A stretch of 9,874 bases of DNA. Source: JACXVD01 sp047975785 (lineage in GTDB: Bacteria; Pseudomonadota; Alphaproteobacteria; Sphingomonadales; Sphingomonadaceae). Positions within the stretch are counted from its first letter, which is position 1. Each line of letters begins with the position of its first letter. The notes under the pieces are model-generated. The model saw only the letters and a list, made by a program, of their open reading frames with translations. It had not been told where the DNA came from and made no database searches. The DNA lies in contig JBKEEC010000078.1 of the NCBI GenBank assembly GCA_047975785.1, positions 1 through 9,874 of the forward strand, in the 5' to 3' direction. Positions 1 through 5,962 of this stretch are shown here, piece after piece. The translations under genes and the position numbers were made by a program.

Positions 1-882
1 GCGATTGGCAACCCGGCCCGGATGGAAAGGTTCCAGCGCGTCGAGTTTTTCACCCGTGCCAGCGAATTTGATCGGCTTGCCGGTGACATAGCGCATGGAT
101 AGCGCCGCGCCGCCGCGGGCATCGCCATCCATTCGTGTGAGGATTACGCCTGTCAGCGGGACTTCGGAGGAAAAGCTTTGTGCGACATTTACGGCATCCT
201 GGCCGGTCAGCGAATCGACTACCAGCAACACTTCTGTCGGCGCAGAAACCGAGGCTACAGCTTTCATCTCGGCCATTAATGCTTCATCAACATGCAGGCG
301 GCCGGCAGTATCCAGCAGCAGCACATCCACGGCTTGCAATTTTGCCGATTCCATCGCGCGGCGGGCAATATCAACCGGCTGCTGGCCTGTCACAACCGGG
401 AGGGTTGCTACCTCTACCTGCTCGCCCAGCACGGCGAGTTGTTCCTGTGCCGCCGGACGGTTGACATCGAGCGAGGCCATCAGGACTTTCCTGCCCTGTT
501 TTTCGCGAATATATTTGCCCAGCTTGGCCGTGCTGGTTGTTTTACCAGAGCCTTGCAAGCCGACCATCATGATGACAACTGGCGGTTTTGCATCAAGATT
601 GAGGCCAGCGGTTTCTTCTCCGCCCAGCATCTCAACCAGTTCGTCATTGACGATCTTGACGACTTGCTGGCCGGGTGTGACCGAGCGGAGCACATCCTGT
701 CCGATGGCACGTTCTGTCACCGCATCAATAAAGCGGCGCACCACGGGCAGGGCGACATCGGCTTCGAGCAGGGCGACACGGACTTCTCGCATGGCATCGC
801 GAACATCCTGTTCGCTGAGTGCACCACGCCCGCGCAGGCGGTCGAAAACGCCGCCCAGACGATCTGACAGGCTATCGAACAT
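1..882 (-). CDS. ffh: Signal recognition particle GTPase Ffh, 5' part (C-terminal M domain outside window)
   Basis: Ffh binds 4.5S RNA and signal peptides on ribosomes and delivers inner-membrane proteins to FtsY by paired GTP hydrolysis. The frame stays open for 294 codons from the ATG at 882-880 and runs off base 1. Residues 1-90 are the helical N domain. The G domain follows: P-loop GLQGSGKTT at 108-116, DVNRPAAQEQL at 139-149, DTAGR (G3) at 191-195, TRMDGDARGG (G4) at 249-258 and GTGEK (G5) at 275-279. The methionine-rich M domain, roughly 150-200 residues in this family, should lie upstream of base 1. AGGAG at 894-898 is a Shine-Dalgarno sequence 11 nt before the ATG. The gene lies downstream of tRNA-Ala on the same strand. 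The identification is secure; the product is incomplete only because the window ends. Confidence 0.97.
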   Translation of the reverse strand, partial: MFDSLSDRLGGVFDRLRGRGALSEQDVRDAMREVRVALLEADVALPVVRRFIDAVTERAIGQDVLRSVTPGQQVVKIVNDELVEMLGGEETAGLNLDAKPPVVIMMVGLQGSGKTTSTAKLGKYIREKQGRKVLMASLDVNRPAAQEQLAVLGEQVEVATLPVVTGQQPVDIARRAMESAKLQAVDVLLLDTAGRLHVDEALMAEMKAVASVSAPTEVLLVVDSLTGQDAVNVAQSFSSEVPLTGVILTRMDGDARGGAALSMRYVTGKPIKFAGTGEKLDALEPFHPGRVANR

Positions 883-959
883 GGTTCTGCGCACTCCTCT
901 GCCGGTAACCGGCCCAAACCTCACGACCGGGCTGCATCATGCCAATCCGGTCAAACGCG

Positions 960-990
960 AAAAACGCCGGCGGACGAAACCTCGTCAGCC
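960..990 (-). terminator. Terminator-like hairpin after tRNA-Ala
   Basis: Read on the minus strand, arms at 990-982 and 977-969 pair at 8 of 9 positions around a GGTT loop. After four bases comes a run of five T (964-960). It starts about 33 nt after the tRNA 3' end and would separate the tRNA transcript from ffh. The 4-nt gap before the T run and the single mismatch make it weaker than a textbook terminator. Confidence 0.4.
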
Positions 991-1023
991 AGCGTGCGGG
1001 AATAACCCGACATATATGATTGA

Positions 1024-1099
<76 letters not shown>

Positions 1100-1211
1100 G
1101 TATCCATCAATGTTCCCGCAACGCTGAAGTTTCATGCTGAATCTCGGCATAGCGGGAGGCAGCCCTTTATTGGTCACGGGCGCAGTTGGCAAGCCTATAA
1201 TTCGGATTCTT

Positions 1212-2558
1212 TCATTCTCCGGCCACGGTCATGCCGTCCACCCGTAAAGAAGGTGCATTGACAGCGCGGTGCGTTTCCAGATCATCGGCATTGCGCATAT
1301 GGGCAAACATCGTCAGCAGGTTTCCGGCAATGGTAAATTCTGCCACCGGCCCCGCGATTTCTCCATTGATGATCCGGAAGCCCGCTGCGCCGCGGCTGTA
1401 ATCACCCGTCACACCATTGACGCCCTGCCCGATAAGCTCCGTGACCAGAACGCCATCTGCGATATCGGCAATCAGCTCATCGCGTGTAACTGCCCCGCCG
1501 GACAGGGTGACATTGCTGCATGATATACCAGGTGTGCCACCACCACCGCGCATCGCATGGCCGCTTGGCGCAACACCCAGCTGGCGTGCGGCTGCAAGAT
1601 TGGTCAGCCAGCCGGAGAGTTTTCCGTCCGCAACCAGATTCTTCCTTGATACAGGCAGGCCCTCGCCATCAAACGGATGGGATGCCAGCCCGCGGGCCAG
1701 AAGCGGGTCATCCGTAATGGTGAGGCCGGACGGGAACAGGGTTTCATCCAGCCGGTCAAGCAGGAAGCTGGCACGGCGGGCAATCGCAGCTCCGGACATG
1801 GCTCCTGCCAGATGTCCGACAAGAGAAGGCGATACCCGCGGGTCAAACACAACCGGAACCGTCCCGCTTTTCATTGCACCGGGATTGAGCCGGGCGACAG
1901 CGCGCAATCCTGCCAGTTCGCCGATTGTCTCTGGCGGCAGGAGATCATCCCGATGACGGGCCGAGCGAGCAGCATAATCACGCTGCATGGAAGCCCCTTC
2001 TCCGGCAATGACACTCGCGCTGATGGAATGGCCTGTGGCGCTGTAACTGCCGGAAAACCCGTTGCTTGCGACCAGGGCAACCACCGCACGGGCAAAGGAT
2101 GCGCTTGCACCTTCGCTATTGGTTATGCCGGAAATGGCGCGCGCGCTGTCTTCTGCCGCATGTGCTGCCTCGCGCAAATCCTGGGGGGACGGCTCTGTAT
2201 CATCAGCCAGATCGAGATCGGCAAAGGGACCAGACGCAAGTTGTTCAGGGTCGGCAAGGCCGGCATATGGGTCTTCGGGGGCAAGCCGCGCCATGGCAAC
2301 TGCACGTTCGGTCAGTTCTGTCACCGCTTCTGCCGAAAAATCGCTGGCGTGAATGCAGGCGCTGCGTCTGCCGCAAAAGACGCGCAGAGCTATGCTCTCA
2401 CTTTCGGCGCGTTCAACATCTTCCAGCTTGCCAAGGCGGATATTCACACCTTCGGATGATTGCGCACTGGCCACGGCATCGGCGCTGTCTGCTCCTGAAT
2501 GGAGGGCTGCATCTATGAGCTGGGCGCAGCGGTTCTGTGCGCTGGCGGCATCTATCAT
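1212..2558 (-). CDS. pmbA: PmbA/TldE family protein, partner subunit of the TldD metallopeptidase
   Basis: The 448-residue protein belongs to the TldD/PmbA family. In E. coli, TldD and TldE (PmbA) form a complex that degrades unfolded peptides, processes microcin B17 and affects CcdA stability; the zinc site and HExxxH motif are in TldD. This protein has no HExxxH. It does carry the PmbA-type C-terminal signature GVNGVTGDYSRGAAGF at residues 379-394, and a mid-protein block with HAMRGGGGTPG at 334-344. Length matches the usual 445-450 residues. The ATG at 2558 has GGAG (2566-2569) at 7-nt spacing, and an ATG 5 nt upstream stops after two codons, so this start is well supported. No tldD is nearby, which is common because the two genes are often unlinked. 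A cytoplasmic location is inferred. Confidence 0.93.
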   Translation of the reverse strand: MIDAASAQNRCAQLIDAALHSGADSADAVASAQSSEGVNIRLGKLEDVERAESESIALRVFCGRRSACIHASDFSAEAVTELTERAVAMARLAPEDPYAGLADPEQLASGPFADLDLADDTEPSPQDLREAAHAAEDSARAISGITNSEGASASFARAVVALVASNGFSGSYSATGHSISASVIAGEGASMQRDYAARSARHRDDLLPPETIGELAGLRAVARLNPGAMKSGTVPVVFDPRVSPSLVGHLAGAMSGAAIARRASFLLDRLDETLFPSGLTITDDPLLARGLASHPFDGEGLPVSRKNLVADGKLSGWLTNLAAARQLGVAPSGHAMRGGGGTPGISCSNVTLSGGAVTRDELIADIADGVLVTELIGQGVNGVTGDYSRGAAGFRIINGEIAGPVAEFTIAGNLLTMFAHMRNADDLETHRAVNAPSLRVDGMTVAGE

Positions 2559-2631
2559 TCCATGGCTCCGGTCTGTTTCATCGCTTCCGAACTAGGGAGA
2601 CATGAGCCAAATCACAATGGCCTGATGCACT

Positions 2632-2673
2632 GTGTCCTGTAATTGGTGTCTTGTAATTGTGTTTTGTATTCTG
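2632..2673. repeat. Short tandem repeat, 14-nt unit, about three copies
   Basis: GTGTCCTGTAATTG at 2632-2645 is followed directly by GTGTCTTGTAATTG at 2646-2659, identical at 13 of 14 positions. A third, degenerate unit (GTGTTTTGTATT, one A missing) begins at 2659. The array lies 74 nt upstream of the pmbA start on the minus strand, in the only gap that could hold a pmbA promoter. Whether it is regulatory is unknown. Confidence 0.6.
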
Positions 2674-2724
2674 TGACAGCAGGGATGAAGGAATGATGCG
2701 TCCTTCAGGGGATTTTCACTGTCA
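2674..2724. repeat. Nested imperfect inverted repeat at the 3' end of the membrane-protein gene
   Basis: Outer arms TGACAG (2674-2679) and CTGTCA (2719-2724) enclose inner arms TGAAGGA (2686-2692) and TCCTTCA (2701-2707) with an 8-nt loop. The outer right arm overlaps the stop codon of the minus-strand gene ending at 2722. There is no T run in either direction, so it is not a standard rho-independent terminator. It could protect an mRNA 3' end or slow polymerase. Confidence 0.35.
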
Positions 2725-3111
2725 GCCCATGGTCGAGATCAGCTTGCATAGCCCGGTAATGGTCAACGGTACGCCGATAGCCATCAGCCACAGGCCGACC
2801 TGGTCCTTGCGAAATGCTGGAGCAAGGGCGGGATCATGGGTCTGATGATCATCCAGATTCTGCCACCGCCGCTCAAACCAGCGGCAGGCGGGAATGATAC
2901 CGGCCACCAGTATAACCAGAATAAGAAAAGGCATCATCCCTGAAGCCCCTTCCTTCAGGGCGTGGACCGTCACGAAAATCTGCAGGGCCGTATAGGTTAG
3001 CAGGGCATAGGCGACATTATTGCTCATCCGGCTGCGCCAGTCCGGCGAACCGGCCAGCGGACCAGAGTGCCCGCGACGATGTGCGACATCCGTTTTCAAC
3101 GCCTTGTTCAT
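2722..3111 (-). CDS. Small integral membrane protein of unknown function (three predicted helices)
   Basis: This 129-residue protein has a basic, polar N-terminus (1-29) and three hydrophobic segments at about 33-50, 60-78 and 106-125. The RRW and RK groups flanking the second helix and the 80-105 loop suggest a defined inner-membrane topology. The loop between helices two and three is charged (DDHQTHDPALAPAFRKDQ). I recall similar hypothetical proteins in sphingomonad genomes, especially the IIPACRWFERRW stretch, but know of no function. ATG 3111 is preferred over the internal Met29 because GGGAG (3119-3123) sits 7 nt before it and a promoter lies just upstream. It is divergent from lptB and 163 nt upstream of pmbA on the same strand. 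Coding status is likely; function is not assignable. Confidence 0.8.
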   Translation of the reverse strand: MNKALKTDVAHRRGHSGPLAGSPDWRSRMSNNVAYALLTYTALQIFVTVHALKEGASGMMPFLILVILVAGIIPACRWFERRWQNLDDHQTHDPALAPAFRKDQVGLWLMAIGVPLTITGLCKLISTMG

Positions 3112-3134
3112 GCGTTAACTCCCATTTTTATTCT

Positions 3135-3170
3135 TGTATTTATTATCCCGGATTTATGCAAAAAAATCAA
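3135..3170 (-). promoter_or_regulatory. Sigma-70-type promoter for the small membrane-protein gene
   Basis: On the minus strand, TTGATT (3170-3165) and GATAAT (3047 plus 100, that is 3147-3142) are separated by exactly 17 nt. They match the -35 consensus at 4 of 6 and the -10 consensus at 5 of 6 positions. Transcription would start near 3135, giving a leader of about 24 nt with the Shine-Dalgarno at 3123-3119. The whole stretch is much more AT-rich than the flanking genes. Confidence 0.55.
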
Positions 3171-3193
3171 GTCATGCGTTCTGACGCTGAAGG

Positions 3194-3223
3194 TTGAAAT
3201 GCGTTCACCGCTATATCTATCTT
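3194..3223 (+). promoter_or_regulatory. Possible promoter for lptB-rpoN
   Basis: TTGAAA (3194-3199) matches the -35 consensus at 5 of 6 positions. TATCTT (3218-3223), 18 nt further, matches the -10 at 4 of 6. Transcription would begin near 3230 and the transcript would include the hairpin element at 3242-3267. It is the best candidate on this strand in the divergent gap but is weak. Confidence 0.3.
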
Positions 3224-3241
3224 GCTGTCGCATTGCTTTTT

Positions 3242-3267
3242 GCGAAAACCGGCATCCACTTTTTCGC
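3242..3267. repeat. Hairpin element in the lptB leader, resembling a dispersed alphaproteobacterial repeat
   Basis: GCGAAAA (3242-3248) and TTTTCGC (3261-3267) are perfect inverted 7-mers around the 12-nt loop CCGGCATCCACT. From memory, sequences of the form GCGAAAACCGG-CCACTTTT-CGC recur between genes in many alphaproteobacteria, so this may be one copy of a dispersed family. That has not been checked. The element ends 23 nt before the lptB start codon and just upstream of its Shine-Dalgarno sequence. Confidence 0.45.
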
Positions 3268-3290
3268 GCAATGCTGTAAAGGCTTGAGCG

Positions 3291-4091
3291 ATGACATCCG
3301 TTTCACATGATATATCGACGCCTGTTTCCGCTTCCGGGGCGGGGGCCAGTGCAGCTATCCCGATCCCGCAAGGCGGGCTGGAAGTGATTTCCATTGCCAA
3401 AAGCTATGACAAGCGGGCTGTGCTGACTGATATTTCATTGAGTGTTGGCAAGGGAGAGGTGCTGGGCCTGCTTGGACCGAATGGAGCGGGCAAGACTACC
3501 TGTTTTTACTCCATTATGGGGCTGGTTCGGCCTGACACGGGGCGTATTTTGATGGATGGGGAGGATGTGACCAAACTTCCCATGTATCGCCGGGCGATTC
3601 TTGGCCTTGGCTATTTGCCTCAGGAAACCAGCATTTTTCGTGGAATGACGGTGGAGCAGAATATCAATTGCGTGCTGGAACTGGTGGAGCCGGACAAGGC
3701 GACACGCGCGCAGGAGCTTGAGCGGCTGCTGGACGAGTTTGGCCTGACACGGCTGCGCTCCAGCCCGGCTATGGCGCTTTCAGGCGGGGAGCGCCGCCGC
3801 TGTGAAATCGCACGGGCGCTGGCGGCCAAACCTTCCATCATGCTGCTGGATGAACCTTTCGCCGGAATTGACCCGCTTTCTATCAGCGATATTCGCGACC
3901 TTGTGATTGACCTTAAACAGCGCGGTATCGGTGTGCTGATTACCGATCACAATGTGCGTGAAACGCTTGATATCGTGGATCGGGCCTGCATTATCTATGG
4001 CGGGCAGGTGCTGTTTGCCGGAACGCCGGAAGCACTTGTGGCAGATGAAAACGTCCGGCGGCTCTATCTGGGAGAAGGGTTTACCCTGTGA
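3291..4091 (+). CDS. lptB: LPS export ABC transporter ATP-binding protein LptB
   Basis: LptB is the cytoplasmic ATPase of LptB2FGC, which extracts lipopolysaccharide from the inner membrane and pushes it along LptA to LptDE. The 266-residue protein has all ABC motifs: Walker A GPNGAGKTT (62-70), Q-loop Gln111 in LPQETSIFRG, signature LSGGERRR (163-170), Walker B IMLLDEP (183-189) with Glu188, and H-loop His220 in TDHNVRE. LSGGERRR and YLPQETSIFR are typical of LptB. A polar Ala/Ser-rich extension of about 25 residues precedes the fold compared with the 241-residue E. coli protein. The start is supported by AAAGG (3278-3282) at 8-nt spacing. The usual lptC-lptA neighbours are missing immediately upstream, where a divergent membrane-protein gene lies instead; rpoN follows, as in many Proteobacteria. 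Confidence 0.96.
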   Translation: MTSVSHDISTPVSASGAGASAAIPIPQGGLEVISIAKSYDKRAVLTDISLSVGKGEVLGLLGPNGAGKTTCFYSIMGLVRPDTGRILMDGEDVTKLPMYRRAILGLGYLPQETSIFRGMTVEQNINCVLELVEPDKATRAQELERLLDEFGLTRLRSSPAMALSGGERRRCEIARALAAKPSIMLLDEPFAGIDPLSISDIRDLVIDLKQRGIGVLITDHNVRETLDIVDRACIIYGGQVLFAGTPEALVADENVRRLYLGEGFTL

Positions 4092-4129
4092 TGACCTGGA
4101 TACGATCGGGCCCGATACTGAAAGCATAG
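4091..4129 (+). other. 12-codon mini-ORF bridging lptB and rpoN
   Basis: The lptB stop TGA (4089-4091) shares its A with an ATG at 4091-4093. That frame encodes MTWIRSGPILKA and ends at TAG 4127-4129, three bases before the rpoN ATG. AAGGG at 4075-4079 lies 11 nt before the mini-ORF start, whereas rpoN itself has only weak Shine-Dalgarno-like bases. A ribosome translating this peptide would finish next to the rpoN start, which fits translational coupling. It may be chance; the peptide itself has no recognisable function. Confidence 0.3.
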
Positions 4130-4132
4130 GCC

Positions 4133-5650
4133 ATGGCACTCGGACCACGGCTCGATCTTCGTCAGACCCAGTCACTGGTCATGACGCCGCAATTACAGCA
4201 GGCGATCAAGCTGCTGGCCTTGTCCAATCTTGAAATTGAATCCTTCATCAGCGATGCGCTGGAAACCAATCCATTACTGGAGATTGGTGAAATACAGCGC
4301 GAGAATACCGATTCTGCTACTGCAGACGAAACAGACAGGCATGGGGAGCAACCGTCAGACAGTCTGATCGCCGAGGGGCAGGGAGAGGCGGATACTCCGC
4401 TTGATCTGGACCCTGCCTCGCTGGATATTGACCGGGATACAGGGGATGGCTCACAGCAATCTTATGCAGGAATGGCGGATTGGGGGCAGGCCACTGGTGG
4501 ATGGACTGGGGAGGACTCCCCCGATATTGAGAACCGCTCAGACCATGAGCAATCGCTGCTGACCCATCTGGAAGAGCAGATCGGGCAGGAGGCGTATCAT
4601 CCGGCAGAAGGCTTTATTGCGCACCATATTGCGGGGCTGCTGGATGAGGCCGGGTATCTGTCTGCCGAATTGCCCCATATAGCCAATGCTCTGGAAGTAT
4701 CGGTTGATGCGGTAGAAGACGCACTGGAACTGGTGCAAAGCCTTGATCCGACCGGAGTTGGCGCCCGCTCTCTGGCAGAGTGCATCATGTTGCAGGCAAA
4801 AGAGGCCAACCGTTATGATCCGGCTATGGCGCGGCTGATTGCCAATCTGGATCTGGTGGCGCGGGGTGATATCGTCCGGCTCAGGCGTCTGTGCGAGGTG
4901 GATGATGAAGATCTGGCCGATATGCTGGCGGAGCTGCGCAGCTATGACCCCAAACCCGGATTACGCTTCTCTGACAGGACGCTATCTGACAAGGCAGGGC
5001 GTGCCATAACGCCAGACATATTATTACATGCTGCGCGCGACGGGGGCTGGGATATTTCCCTCAATGAGGACAGCCTGCCCCGGCTGGTTGTCAATCGCAG
5101 TTATTATCTGGAATTGCGTGACGGCTGCACCAGCAAGGAAGCGGAAGGCTGGCTGCGGGAAAAACTGGGTGATGCCAACTGGCTTATCAAGGCTATTGAT
5201 CAGCGGCAGAAGACAATACTCAAAGTAGCAGCAGAAATCGTCAAGCAGCAGGACGGGTTCTTTCGTCGCGGTGTTTCCGAGTTGAAGCCCCTGACCTTGC
5301 GCGCTGTGGCTGATGCAATAGAGATGCATGAAAGCACCGTCAGCCGTGTTACCAGCAATAAATATCTCAGCTGTGATCGCGGCACATTCGAGCTGAAATA
5401 TTTTTTCACTTCAGGTGTTGGTGCGACAGATGGCGAGGGTGGTGTCTCCTCTGAAGCCATAAAGGCACGCATAAAGACGCTGACAGATGCCGAAGATCCG
5501 AAAAAAATTCTGTCCGATGACAAGCTGGTTGATTTGCTCCGGAATGAAGGTTTTGAACTGGCACGCAGAACAGTGGCAAAATACCGTGAAGCCATGGGTA
5601 TTGGCAGTAGTGTCCAGCGTCGCCGGACCAAAAAAATGAAGGCGCTGTGA
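4133..5650 (+). CDS. rpoN: RNA polymerase sigma-54 factor RpoN
   Basis: RpoN directs RNA polymerase to -24/-12 promoters and needs an AAA+ activator to open them. The 505-residue protein has the expected order. Region I (1-50) is glutamine/leucine-rich with QTQSLVMTPQLQQAIKLL, the part that contacts activators. An acidic linker (about 53-135) follows. The core-binding domain covers roughly 140-310, with DPTGVGARSLAECI at 205-218. The helix-turn-helix is near 388-414, LKYFFTSGV at 421-429, and the RpoN box ARRTVAKYRE at 477-486. The tail is basic. Length is normal for alphaproteobacteria. It starts 41 nt after lptB and probably shares its transcript. Only weak ribosome-binding bases precede the ATG (see the mini-ORF). 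Bacterial enhancer-binding proteins and -24/-12 promoters are not seen here. hpf/raiA, a common downstream neighbour in other Proteobacteria, is replaced by ctrA. Confidence 0.97.
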   Translation: MALGPRLDLRQTQSLVMTPQLQQAIKLLALSNLEIESFISDALETNPLLEIGEIQRENTDSATADETDRHGEQPSDSLIAEGQGEADTPLDLDPASLDIDRDTGDGSQQSYAGMADWGQATGGWTGEDSPDIENRSDHEQSLLTHLEEQIGQEAYHPAEGFIAHHIAGLLDEAGYLSAELPHIANALEVSVDAVEDALELVQSLDPTGVGARSLAECIMLQAKEANRYDPAMARLIANLDLVARGDIVRLRRLCEVDDEDLADMLAELRSYDPKPGLRFSDRTLSDKAGRAITPDILLHAARDGGWDISLNEDSLPRLVVNRSYYLELRDGCTSKEAEGWLREKLGDANWLIKAIDQRQKTILKVAAEIVKQQDGFFRRGVSELKPLTLRAVADAIEMHESTVSRVTSNKYLSCDRGTFELKYFFTSGVGATDGEGGVSSEAIKARIKTLTDAEDPKKILSDDKLVDLLRNEGFELARRTVAKYREAMGIGSSVQRRRTKKMKAL

Positions 5651-5668
5651 CGTTTAGTTACTTGAATA

Positions 5669-5683
5669 TTAAAGTCTAATTAT
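5669..5683 (+). promoter_or_regulatory. Second, weaker CtrA-box-like sequence
   Basis: TTAA-N7-TTAT, followed by C, differs from TTAA-N7-TTAA at one of eight fixed positions. It lies right after rpoN, nearly 280 nt from ctrA, within the most AT-rich part of the gap, so chance is a serious alternative. Confidence 0.2.
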
Positions 5684-5844
5684 CCATAATTTTGATAAAG
5701 ACGCGCTTGCCACTGGCGGTTTTCCCTTAATACGCGCATTTTGATCTTCGGGAATCGGCGGGCAGAAAGTCTTACCGCAGAAGCCCTGTCTGTATAGGGT
5801 GTTTACCCTTAGCACTATTGCTAGCGACTCGTGGTTATACGCTG

Positions 5845-5860
5845 GTTTACTGCTTATTAA
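5845..5860 (-). promoter_or_regulatory. Candidate CtrA-binding site upstream of ctrA
   Basis: On the plus strand the bases read GTTTA-N7-TTAA, which on the minus strand is TTAA-N7-TAAAC. This matches the Caulobacter CtrA consensus TTAA-N7-TTAAC at 8 of 9 fixed positions. It lies about 103 nt before the ctrA start and 14 nt after a GANTC site. Caulobacter ctrA is autoregulated through such boxes, so the same is plausible here. In AT-rich sequence an 8-of-9 match can also occur by chance. Confidence 0.4.
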
Positions 5861-5900
5861 CCTTTTCCGTTCAGAAGTTTTGTGGTTAATCACCGTCAAC

Positions 5901-5917
5901 ACCTCTTGCGAAGAGGT
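5901..5917 (+). promoter_or_regulatory. Hairpin in the ctrA leader
   Basis: ACCTCTT (5901-5907) and AAGAGGT (5911-5917) form a perfect 7-bp stem with a GCG loop, ending 45 nt before the ctrA ATG. There is no T run after it. It is probably in the 5' untranslated region and could affect mRNA stability or translation, but nothing shows that directly. Confidence 0.4.
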
Positions 5918-5939
5918 TACTGACGACCGTTACTGACGA
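5916..5939. repeat. 11-bp direct repeat before the ctrA ribosome-binding site
   Basis: GTTACTGACGA occurs at 5916-5926 and again at 5929-5939, a perfect repeat with a 13-nt period. The second copy ends 11 nt before the ctrA Shine-Dalgarno AGGGG (5951-5955). The first copy overlaps the right arm of the preceding hairpin. It might be a repressor or RNA-binding site, or a slippage duplication. Confidence 0.55.
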
Positions 5940-5962
5940 ACAGGGGCTATAGGGGAATACCC

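Larger units (their letters stand above)
5651..5962 (+). promoter_or_regulatory. 312-base AT-rich control region between rpoN and ctrA
   Basis: No convincing gene lies here. An AT-rich stem at 5654-5679 (8 bp with a 2-nt bulge) and AATTAT/ATAATT at 5679-5692 followed by T residues could weakly terminate rpoN transcription. GANTC sites, the CcrM methylation target in alphaproteobacteria, occur at 5752-5756 and 5826-5830. CtrA-box-like sequences lie at 5669-5683 and 5845-5860. A small hairpin (AGGGT/ACCCT) is at 5796-5809. Closer to the gene are a 7-bp hairpin (5901-5917) and an 11-bp direct repeat (5916-5939). The size and content fit a complex, probably multi-promoter control region for ctrA; no single sigma-70 promoter stands out. 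Confidence 0.6.

Noticed and set aside
1677..2459. 260-codon plus-strand ORF inside pmbA
   Set aside because: Antisense shadow of a clearly recognised gene; no ribosome-binding site or domain seen.
3067..3279. 70-codon plus-strand ORF across the divergent gap
   Set aside because: It begins antisense to the membrane-protein gene and runs through promoter and hairpin sequence; Cys-rich composition looks non-coding.
5669..5902. 77-codon minus-strand ORF with a GTG start in the ctrA control region
   Set aside because: Poor ribosome-binding site, no recognisable protein features, and it would cover the regulatory sites; most likely chance in an open AT-rich gap.
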